Assembly: GCA_947484535.1 (NCBI GenBank)
Contig: CANKPO010000135.1
Coordinates: 1 to 5,070, forward strand
Direction: 5' to 3'
Origin: Caulobacteraceae bacterium
Lineage (GTDB): Bacteria > Pseudomonadota > Alphaproteobacteria > Caulobacterales > Caulobacteraceae
DNA length: 5,070 nt
Numbering within the stretch: the stretch's first letter is position 1; every line of letters starts with the position of its first letter. Positions 1 through 5,070 of the stretch are shown here, piece after piece. The notes below the pieces were generated by a model, which ran no database searches, was not told where the DNA came from, and was given only the letters and a program-made list of their open reading frames with translations. Made by a program: the position numbers and the translations under genes.

Positions 1-644
1 GGAAACAGCCAAGGGCTATCGGCCACGCCCTTGGGAAAGAAGGATTTGCGGTGGGGCAGGTAGGCCTTGACCGCTTCACGCGCTGGACCGTTCAGAGGCG
101 CCAGCCGTTCCTTGCCGCCCTTGCCCTTAACGATGACAAAGGCCGGATCGCGGGCGACAGAGGCCTGGGTTAGGGCCAATAGTTCTGAAATGCGCAGGCC
201 GGACGCGTAGAGCAGTTCGATCATGCAGCCGAGCCGAAGCCCTGCCTCTTCCTTGCCCTTTTCAACAGAAGGTGCCGCCGCGATCAGCCGCTCGACCTCT
301 TCGCGGGTCAAGATCTTGGGCAAGGGCCGTCCACGCTTCGGCGCATCGACGCGGTGGGAGGGGTCATCCTCGCGCCATCCTTCGCCTAAGACGAACCGAT
401 AGAATTGGCGAAGGGCGGAGCGACGGCGTGAGGCGGTCGCAGGCGATGCCCCGCGTTCGCCCAAGGCTTCGAAATAGGCCTCAACCTGCTCGGCAGAGGC
501 CTTGGCCAGATCAGAGCCCAAACCCTTGAGAAAGACCTGCGCGTCCGCAAGGTCGCGGCTATAGGCGGCCAGCGTGTTCTTTGCCGCCGACCGCTCGACG
601 GCCATCATCTCTAGGAACGCATCGAGCCAGCCCTCGCCGCTCAT
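1..644 (-). CDS. xerD: Site-specific tyrosine recombinase XerD (partial, C-terminus beyond the left edge)
   Basis: This is the amino-terminal 214 residues of a tyrosine recombinase, read leftwards from an ATG at 644-642. In the known family, XerD works with XerC at the dif site near the terminus to resolve chromosome dimers, in a cytoplasmic complex activated by FtsK. The core-binding SAM-like domain (about residues 4-88) contains ERSAAKNTLAAYSRDL, the usual XerD/XerC opening. The catalytic domain begins near residue 108 (LPKILTREEVERL). The first catalytic arginine is R151 in the box LLYASGLRISEL, and the catalytic lysine is K175 in GKGGKERLAPL. The sequence ends at SPWLF plus two bases of a Pro codon, matching the LFPS motif; the HxxR box, second His and nucleophilic Tyr lie outside the window. 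The ATG overlaps the TGA of the upstream gene (ATGA, 641-644). No Shine-Dalgarno sequence is visible before it, so translation is probably coupled. XerC is the alternative, but the N-terminus and small size favour XerD. Confidence 0.93.
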   Translation of the reverse strand, partial: MSGEGWLDAFLEMMAVERSAAKNTLAAYSRDLADAQVFLKGLGSDLAKASAEQVEAYFEALGERGASPATASRRRSALRQFYRFVLGEGWREDDPSHRVDAPKRGRPLPKILTREEVERLIAAAPSVEKGKEEAGLRLGCMIELLYASGLRISELLALTQASVARDPAFVIVKGKGGKERLAPLNGPAREAVKAYLPHRKSFFPKGVADSPWLF

Positions 645-2509
645 CTGGCTTTGGGCTTGGCTTTGGTGGCGGGCTTGGCAACCGGTTTCGGCGCGGGCGG
701 CGGGACGCTATAGCCCTGCATCAAGACCATGCCCTCGATGGCAAAGGCGCTGGCCTCGTCTGCCATGCCCGCCCGCTGCAGGCCTCGCACGATGCTGAGG
801 CGATCGGCGATGTTGGGACCGTTAGCGCCCGCGCTCTGAGCGATGGCCAGCACAGCCAGAACCGTCTCACCCTTCATTCCGGCATCGGCGGCCATATCGA
901 GAGCCATCAGACGGCTGGTCGCGGCCTCATGTTTGGGAAGGGTAAACTGAGCCACTCTGGTTCGGATCGGGGCGGGGAGGGGCTCTGACAGGGCGGCGGT
1001 CAAGGCCGCAGCCCCTTGCCGACGTTGGCGCACCGGATCAGAGACCGGTGAAAGTCCAGCCTCGACCAAGCCTGCCACGACGGCGGCCTGTCCCGGCGCG
1101 CTGGGCGGCGTGGCGGCGGCGAGCAAGGCATCGAGGGTCAGAACCTGCTCATTGACCAGATCAGTCGGGAGGGCTTGGCGAATGCGGCGCGCAGAGACAG
1201 GGTCACCGGCAAGGACGGCTGCCGTCGCCAAGAGGACCGGGTCTGTGGATGGCACTTCAGCCGCGACCAAGGAGGCGATCAGCGGACGGCTGAGGCGCGA
1301 CAGGGCGACAAAATCCTCGAGCGACCGTGAGCGCTTGAGCAGGCCCACCACCACCTGATCGCGCTGCGTCAGGTCCATGGTTTCGCGACCAATGGCCAAG
1401 AGACGGGCCTCGGTCGCTGCCCCGGGAATGGCGAGTAAGGCGGGGACATTGATCGGCGGCGGCGCCGTCAGATCACTTTCACCCGAGGCGTTCGGGGCGG
1501 GTACTGGTTGCGCGGTGGCCGTGTCATAGACGGCCCTGACATTGGCCCCCATCCGCACAGCGCGACCTGCGGCAGCCATGCGAAGGGCGGGGTCGGCGGC
1601 CTCATCTCGCGAGATCGCCACGACCATCGCCGCTGGCGATTGGGCCATGGCGGCCGTGAAGTTCAGCTTCAAGGCACGAGAGAGAGTCATGTCCAGACCG
1701 CTGCGCAAGGAGGCGGGGCCGGTCATCGGCGTTCCCGCCATCATGGCCGCCATCATCTTGGCAAAATCGGCGTCTTCGGCCGAGGGCGGCAACAGATCGA
1801 GTGTCAGTTGCGCGGCAGCCCCTTCGCCGCCCACCATCAGGCAAAAGGCGCGAAGCTTCAGCCAATAGGGCGCGTCACGTTCAGCGCCCAAGGCTTGGCC
1901 GACCCGACAGGCCTTTTCAGGATGGCCAAGGATCAGGGCTGATTCCGCAGAAATCTTGGCCAGAGACGGGGTCTGGGCCACGCCAGAGGTCCGCTCGAGC
2001 ATGGCCTCAACGCCTGCGGCATCGCCCAGAGCGAGCAGGGCTCCTGCGCGGGCAGCGGCAAGGTCATAGTCAGATGAGGCCCCGTCTGGAGCCTGAGCGC
2101 CGGTGGACAGAACGCGCCGCGCCAAGGCAGCTGCGGCGGGCGACAGGGGTTTCTTGCCAATTTGGGGCAGAATCTCGCGGGCCATATCGGCGGCGCTACC
2201 CCTCCAAAGATCAGCGCTCAGTCCGGTGTTGCGTGCGCCGGGAGAGAAGATGTCGGGTGCGGACAGGGCGGTCACCTGAACCGCCGCGCCGACGGGCCGC
2301 ATCGGCGCGGGCTCGGCCGGTTCCAGCAGGATCGGCGCGTCGGTCATGGCATCTGTCGGCGTTTCGGCTGGCTTTTCCAGCTCTTGGGTCGCGGCCAGCA
2401 AGGGCTGTGCGACTGCAGCGGGCTCTGTCACTGGCTGCGCATGGGCAGCCGTTAGGGCCATCATTGACAGCACTAGGGCCAAACCGGAGGTTCGCATCAT
2501 CAGGCTCAC
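641..2509 (-). CDS. Exported Ala-rich helical-repeat protein of unknown function, 622 aa
   Basis: I do not recognise a characterised family. The protein opens with a signal peptide: basic R6, hydrophobic core at 8-22 (GLALVLSMMALTAA), and a likely signal peptidase I site after AHA at residues 22-24. A Pro/Glu/Ala-rich linker follows (about 26-86). From about residue 95 to 600 it is almost all short Ala/Leu-rich helices broken by Gly/Pro, the look of a TPR- or Sel1-like solenoid without clear consensus repeats. The only two cysteines are C201 and C223, inside helical segments; a disulfide is possible in the periplasm. Residues 603-622 form a basic Pro/Ala/Lys tail ending KAKPKAR. The GTG start at 2509 is chosen because GGAGAG lies 6 bases upstream; ATG codons at 2500 and 2497 are alternatives that keep the signal peptide. 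It is divergent from aroK and overlaps xerD by 4 bases. A periplasmic or cell-wall-associated scaffold role is inference only. The reading frame is real: long, with an export signal, a ribosome site and a coupled neighbour. Confidence 0.88.
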   Translation of the reverse strand: MSLMMRTSGLALVLSMMALTAAHAQPVTEPAAVAQPLLAATQELEKPAETPTDAMTDAPILLEPAEPAPMRPVGAAVQVTALSAPDIFSPGARNTGLSADLWRGSAADMAREILPQIGKKPLSPAAAALARRVLSTGAQAPDGASSDYDLAAARAGALLALGDAAGVEAMLERTSGVAQTPSLAKISAESALILGHPEKACRVGQALGAERDAPYWLKLRAFCLMVGGEGAAAQLTLDLLPPSAEDADFAKMMAAMMAGTPMTGPASLRSGLDMTLSRALKLNFTAAMAQSPAAMVVAISRDEAADPALRMAAAGRAVRMGANVRAVYDTATAQPVPAPNASGESDLTAPPPINVPALLAIPGAATEARLLAIGRETMDLTQRDQVVVGLLKRSRSLEDFVALSRLSRPLIASLVAAEVPSTDPVLLATAAVLAGDPVSARRIRQALPTDLVNEQVLTLDALLAAATPPSAPGQAAVVAGLVEAGLSPVSDPVRQRRQGAAALTAALSEPLPAPIRTRVAQFTLPKHEAATSRLMALDMAADAGMKGETVLAVLAIAQSAGANGPNIADRLSIVRGLQRAGMADEASAFAIEGMVLMQGYSVPPPAPKPVAKPATKAKPKAR

Positions 2510-2515
2510 TGTCTG

Positions 2516-2521
2516 CTCTCC
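2516..2521 (-). promoter_or_regulatory. Ribosome binding site deciding the GTG start of the exported protein
   Basis: On the minus strand GGAGAG stands 6 bases before GTG at 2509. The spacing would be 15 bases to the first ATG (2500), which is too long. This supports GTG initiation and a signal peptide beginning MSLMMR. Confidence 0.7.
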
Positions 2522-2624
2522 AAATCACCGTGCTCTTGAGTATGCCACGAAAGGGGCATGTTCGGGCAAGTCTCGCCGCAGCATAATGGCGATCCCATGT
2601 CCCATCCCTTGGCGTGGCGGGTGT

Positions 2625-2652
2625 TTGTCGTGTAATGTGCCGGTTCTATGGA
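2625..2652 (+). promoter_or_regulatory. Candidate housekeeping promoter for aroK-aroB
   Basis: TTGTCG at 2625-2630 matches TTGACA at four of six positions, and TATGGA at 2647-2652 is a partial TATAAT match, with a 16-base spacer. Read against the Caulobacter-type housekeeping consensus (TTGACG, then a CTA-containing -10), the CTA at 2646-2648 falls at an acceptable distance. It would start transcription near 2659, giving an aroK leader of about 55 bases. The match is modest and other starts are possible. Confidence 0.35.
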
Positions 2653-2716
2653 AAAGACCCAGACCTCGGCTGACCCTGATCCGGTCGCCAGCATCCTTAG
2701 CGGCGGTGGACTGTGA
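2648..2716 (+). CDS. Possible 22-codon leader ORF overlapping the aroK start
   Basis: An ATG at 2648 opens a short frame, MEKTQTSADP and twelve further residues, whose TGA (2714-2716) overlaps the aroK GTG (2713-2715) as GTGA. Third positions are mostly G or C, as in the surrounding genes. This fits a leader peptide that brings ribosomes to the poorly marked aroK start by termination and re-initiation. Against it, no Shine-Dalgarno sequence precedes the ATG, any GTG followed by A creates such a stop by chance, and the candidate promoter at 2625-2652 would start the transcript downstream of this ATG. The peptide has no run of aromatic residues, so it does not look like a classical amino-acid attenuator. 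Confidence 0.2.
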   Translation: MEKTQTSADPDPVASILSGGGL

Positions 2717-3261
2717 CCAGTCCTCTAGGCCCTTTGACTCGCACCATTGCCCTTGTCGGTCTGATGGGGGCTGGGAAATCCAGCGTCGGTCGGCGGCTGG
2801 CGGTTGCTTTGGGCGTGCCCTTTCGCGATTCCGATGACGAGGTCGAGCGCGCGGCGGGGCGCACCGTTTCTGACATCTTTGCATCGATGGGCGAACCGGC
2901 CTTTCGCGAAGGCGAGCGGCGGGTGATTGCAAGGCTGCTGGAAGAACCGCCCCATATTCTGGCGACCGGCGGCGGGGCCTTTATCAATGAAGAAACGCGC
3001 AAACTGGTCCAGGAAAAGGCCCTGTCGGTGTGGCTGAAGGCTGATATTGAGCTTCTGGCGCGCCGCGTCGGTCGCAAGGATACAAGGCCGCTCTTGCGTG
3101 ACAAGGACCCGCGCGAGGTCTTGGAGGCTTTGGCCAAGGTGCGACATCCGATCTATGCCGAGGCTGATATCACCGTGAAGACCGGCGACACACCCCATGG
3201 TGCCGCCGTAGACGAGATCTTAGCCGCCTTGGCGACTTGGCAGGAAACCCATCCCCTATGA
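2713..3261 (+). CDS. aroK: Shikimate kinase
   Basis: It phosphorylates the 3-hydroxyl of shikimate with ATP, the fifth step of the cytoplasmic shikimate pathway to chorismate. At 182 residues it has the usual length. The Walker A loop is GLMGAGKS (16-23). The DSD motif (39-41, within FRDSDDEVE) supplies the Mg2+/shikimate aspartates. R65 in GEPAFREGE and the glycine triplet 86-88 in TGGGAF bind shikimate in the family. The lid holds R125 in RPLL, and R144 in the RHPIYAEAD segment matches the C-terminal shikimate-binding Arg. All key residues are present, so it should be active. GTG at 2713 is the most upstream start in frame, since a TAG lies at 2698-2700; the ribosome site is poor (GGTGGA at 2705-2710 is only 2 bases away). 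TTG at 2734 is an alternative that would still keep the P-loop. The TGA overlaps the aroB ATG by 4 bases. Confidence 0.95.
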   Translation: MTSPLGPLTRTIALVGLMGAGKSSVGRRLAVALGVPFRDSDDEVERAAGRTVSDIFASMGEPAFREGERRVIARLLEEPPHILATGGGAFINEETRKLVQEKALSVWLKADIELLARRVGRKDTRPLLRDKDPREVLEALAKVRHPIYAEADITVKTGDTPHGAAVDEILAALATWQETHPL

Positions 3262-4373
3262 CGGTTGTAACGGTGCCTGTGGGCCTTGGGACCCGCGCCT
3301 ATAATGTCTTGGTTGGTTCTGGCCTGTTGGATCAGGCGGGCGAGCAGATCCTGCCCTTCTTAAAGTCGCGGCGCGTGGCGGTGGTCGCCGATGCCACTGT
3401 TCAAGACCTGCATGGCGCACGTTTAGCAGCCTCCTTTGCCAAGGCTGGCATCAAGGCTGATGTGATTACGGTCCCGTCAGGCGAGGCGTCGAAGAGCTTT
3501 GAGCAGCTTGCGGTCCTGTCGGATCAACTGCTGGCGTTAGAACTGGACCGGGGCGACCTGATCGTGGCCTTTGGCGGGGGCGTGATCGGCGATTTGGCTG
3601 GGTTTGCCGCGTCAATCTATAAGCGCGGCATCGATTTCGTGCAGATCCCAACTACTCTTTTAGCGCAGGTTGACTCCTCCGTTGGCGGCAAGACCGCAAT
3701 TGATACGCCGCGCGGCAAGAACCTGATCGGGGCGTTCCATCAGCCGCGTCTGGTACTGGCCGATCTGACGGTTCTGGACAGTCTCAGCGACCGTGAGATG
3801 CGGGCCGGTTTTGCCGAGGTCCTGAAATATGGCCTGCTGGGCGATGCTTCCTTCTTTGCGTGGCTCGAGGTCCATACGCCTGCGGTTCTGGCGCGGGAAA
3901 CCGGAGCCTTGGCCGAAGCCGTCGCGCGCTGCGTCGCCATGAAGGCCGAAATCGTCGCCGAGGATGAGAAAGAGGCCGGGCGCCGCGCCCTGCTCAATCT
4001 GGGCCACACCTTCGGCCACGCCCTAGAGGCCGAGATCGGATTTGATGGCGGGTTGCTCCATGGTGAGGCCGTGGCCATTGGCTGTGCCCAAGCCTTCCGC
4101 TTCTCGGTCTCGCAGGGTCTGTGCTCAGGGCAGGATGCCGAGCGGGCCAGCCGTACCATCGCCGCCAGTGGCCTGCCGACCGACATTGCGGGCCTGCCCG
4201 GTATGCCGTTCAGTGCTGAACGTCTTGTCCATCATATGGCCCAAGACAAGAAGGCGGAGGGCGGGCGCTTGACCTTCATCCTCGCCCGCGCCATCGGCGA
4301 CGCCTTTACGGCCAAGGACGTCAGTCCAGCCGCCATTCACGACTTTTTATTGACCGAAGGGGCCGTCCCGTGA
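3258..4373 (+). CDS. aroB: 3-dehydroquinate synthase
   Basis: It converts DAHP to 3-dehydroquinate, the second shikimate-pathway step, using NAD+ and a divalent metal (Zn2+ or Co2+) in the cytoplasm. From the ATG at 3258 the product is 371 residues, close to the normal length. The NAD-binding stretch [12 protein letters not shown] (105-116) is followed by [18 protein letters not shown] (130-147), with the active-site K145, and [10 protein letters not shown] (154-163). The metal ligands by family comparison are E187 (GFAEVLKYG), H250 ([11 protein letters not shown]) and H268 ([10 protein letters not shown]). No key residue is missing. An in-frame TTG at 3237 would add seven residues, but ATG 3258 is preferred because it forms an ATGA overlap with the aroK stop and has AGGAAA at 3242-3247 upstream. 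Its own TGA overlaps the GTG of the next gene, so the three genes look like one translationally coupled operon. Confidence 0.96.
   Translation: MTVVTVPVGLGTRAYNVLVGSGLLDQAGEQILPFLKSRRVAVVADATVQDLHGARLAASFAKAGIKADVITVPSGEASKSFEQLAVLSDQLLALELDRGDLIVAFGGGVIGDLAGFAASIYKRGIDFVQIPTTLLAQVDSSVGGKTAIDTPRGKNLIGAFHQPRLVLADLTVLDSLSDREMRAGFAEVLKYGLLGDASFFAWLEVHTPAVLARETGALAEAVARCVAMKAEIVAEDEKEAGRRALLNLGHTFGHALEAEIGFDGGLLHGEAVAIGCAQAFRFSVSQGLCSGQDAERASRTIAASGLPTDIAGLPGMPFSAERLVHHMAQDKKAEGGRLTFILARAIGDAFTAKDVSPAAIHDFLLTEGAVP
4357..4362 (+). promoter_or_regulatory. Ribosome binding site for the CorB-like gene, inside aroB
   Basis: AAGGGG lies 7 bases before the GTG at 4370. It supports GTG initiation at the GTGA junction rather than a downstream ATG. 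Confidence 0.6.
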
Positions 4374-5070
4374 CCGCTGGGATTATCGCTATTGGCTTGT
4401 TTGTTGTGTTACTGCTGGGCATATCGGCCCTCTTTTCAGCGGCAGAGACCTCCCTGACCGGGGCGAGCCGAGGTCGGATGCATCAGCTCGAGCGCGAAGG
4501 TGACCGGGCTGCGGGACGCGTTAATAGGCTCATTTCTGACCAAGAAACGATGATGGGCTCGGTTCTCCTGGGCAATAATCTGACAAACATCTTGGCATCA
4601 GCCCTGACCACGGTCGTCATGACCAAGTCCATTCCGGGGCCGTGGGGCGTGCTCGTCGCGACTGGCGTCATGACCGTCTTGGTGCTGGTCTTTGCCGAGG
4701 TCCTGCCCAAGACCCTCGCTATTAGAAAACCCGATAATGTCGCCAGGTCTCTGTCAGGACCTACCCTCGTGGTGGTCAAACTCTTTGGCCCGCCGGTCTT
4801 TGCCGTGCAGTTCGTTGTGCGCCAGACCTTGAAGCTCTTTGGCATCAATATTGGCATGGCTGTCGATGTCCTCGCCGCCCACGAAGAGATCCGCGGCGCG
4901 GTGGAATATCACCATTCCGAAGGTCTGGTCGAAGAGCGCGACCGGCGGATGTTGGGCGGGGTGCTGGACCTATCGGACATGGACGTTTCCGAGATCATGG
5001 TCCACCGTAAGAACATCGCCATGCTCGATATCGAACTGACCCCGCGCGAACTGGTGGCCGAGGCGCTGGA
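4370..5070 (+). CDS. CNNM/CorB-like DUF21-CBS membrane protein (HlyC/CorC family), partial
   Basis: The first 233 residues of an inner-membrane protein are present; the right edge cuts it at roughly half the usual length of about 420-430. Family members are linked to Mg2+/Co2+ transport or export and are often misnamed hemolysins. The DUF21 region starts with a hydrophobic helix (about 4-23) running into SAAETSL (23-29) and the GASRGRM segment. A second membrane segment contains [14 protein letters not shown] (66-79), a third (about 93-110) ends in [10 protein letters not shown] (108-117), and a further hydrophobic stretch is at 131-150. These polar boxes form the ion-binding core in the family. 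A cytosolic segment with [17 protein letters not shown] (179-194) leads to the start of the first CBS domain (from about 205, with [10 protein letters not shown] at 211-220). The second CBS and CorC_HlyC domains would lie beyond the edge. GTG at 4370 overlaps the aroB TGA (GTGA). Substrate and direction of transport cannot be told from sequence. Confidence 0.9.
   Translation, partial: MTAGIIAIGLFVVLLLGISALFSAAETSLTGASRGRMHQLEREGDRAAGRVNRLISDQETMMGSVLLGNNLTNILASALTTVVMTKSIPGPWGVLVATGVMTVLVLVFAEVLPKTLAIRKPDNVARSLSGPTLVVVKLFGPPVFAVQFVVRQTLKLFGINIGMAVDVLAAHEEIRGAVEYHHSEGLVEERDRRMLGGVLDLSDMDVSEIMVHRKNIAMLDIELTPRELVAEAL

Larger units (their letters stand above)
2510..2712. promoter_or_regulatory. 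Divergent intergenic region between the exported-protein/xerD unit and the aroKB unit
   Basis: This is the only sizeable non-coding stretch in the window and must hold the promoters for both divergent units unless they are read from outside. Visible elements are a minus-strand ribosome site (2516-2521), an inverted repeat ATGCC-N8-GGCAT at 2542-2559, a 7-base-period direct repeat of TCCCAT at 2593-2598 and 2600-2605, and a candidate plus-strand promoter at 2625-2652. On the minus strand TTGCCC (2569-2564) and CATACT (2544-2539) resemble -35 and -10 boxes but are 19 bases apart, so that promoter is doubtful. No riboswitch, attenuator hairpin or terminator was recognised. Confidence 0.6.

Noticed and set aside
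1..644. Integrase of a prophage or genomic island
   Set aside because: The recombinase matches housekeeping XerD in its N-terminal and catalytic boxes, sits among core genes, and no attachment repeats, tRNA or phage genes are visible.
2539..2569. Minus-strand promoter TTGCCC / CATACT
   Set aside because: The 19-base spacer and only four of six matches in each box make it too weak to list as a separate feature; it is mentioned in the intergenic entry.
1801..2586. 261-codon open frame on the plus strand
   Set aside because: It lies wholly opposite the exported-protein gene, is extremely Arg/Pro/Ser-rich as expected for a shadow frame in GC-rich DNA, and has no domain or ribosome site.
2506..2694. 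62-codon minus-strand frame whose TGA overlaps the GTG of the exported protein
   Set aside because: It looks like a coupled upstream ORF, but its Cys/Trp/His-rich translation is unlike neighbouring proteins, it has no ribosome site, and the GTGA overlap arises by chance one time in four.
2346..2837. 163-codon plus-strand frame spanning the intergenic region
   Set aside because: It overlaps both the exported-protein gene and aroK in wrong frames, and its translation shows no recognisable motif and no coding-like composition.
2697..3198. Two minus-strand frames of 146 and 157 codons across aroK
   Set aside because: They are antisense shadows of aroK, which has all shikimate kinase motifs; their own translations are low-complexity and motif-free.
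3237..3257. Upstream TTG start for aroB adding seven residues
   Set aside because: ATG 3258 gives the usual AroB N-terminus, an ATGA overlap with aroK and an acceptable ribosome site at 3242-3247.
4483..4857. 124-codon minus-strand frame opposite the CorB-like gene
   Set aside because: It is a Thr/Arg/Ser-rich shadow of a clearly coding DUF21 region.

Overview
This window is a compact, GC-rich (roughly 60% by eye) bacterial chromosome segment. Protein style, GTG starts and gene order (xerD, an exported Ala-rich protein, aroK, aroB, a CorB-type DUF21/CBS protein) suggest an alphaproteobacterium, most probably Caulobacterales (a Caulobacter, Brevundimonas or Asticcacaulis relative). The taxonomic placement rests on remembered synteny and was not checked by search.

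Layout. Two transcription units diverge from a single 203-bp intergenic region (2510-2712). Leftwards, on the minus strand, lies a 622-residue exported protein of unknown function (2509-641). It overlaps by 4 bases (ATGA) the start of xerD, whose first 214 residues are present before the left edge cuts it. Rightwards, on the plus strand, lie aroK (shikimate kinase), aroB (3-dehydroquinate synthase) and the first 233 residues of a CNNM/CorB-like membrane protein, each overlapping the next by 4 bases (ATGA, then GTGA). The right edge cuts the last gene.

How the genes work together. AroB (second step) and AroK (fifth step) belong to the shikimate pathway to chorismate and are co-translated, as in many proteobacteria. 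The downstream membrane protein is probably a divalent-cation (Mg2+/Co2+) transporter or efflux factor carried in the same transcript. On the other side, XerD, the recombinase that resolves chromosome dimers at dif, appears to be translated by coupling to the exported protein, because no Shine-Dalgarno sequence precedes its own start.

I found no mobile element, CRISPR array, RNA gene, phage remnant or defence system. Most of the window is core housekeeping sequence. The least explained items are the 622-residue exported protein with its basic Pro/Lys tail and lone cysteine pair, its coupling to xerD, and a possible 22-codon leader ORF whose stop overlaps the aroK start. No stretch longer than 300 bases lacks a gene.
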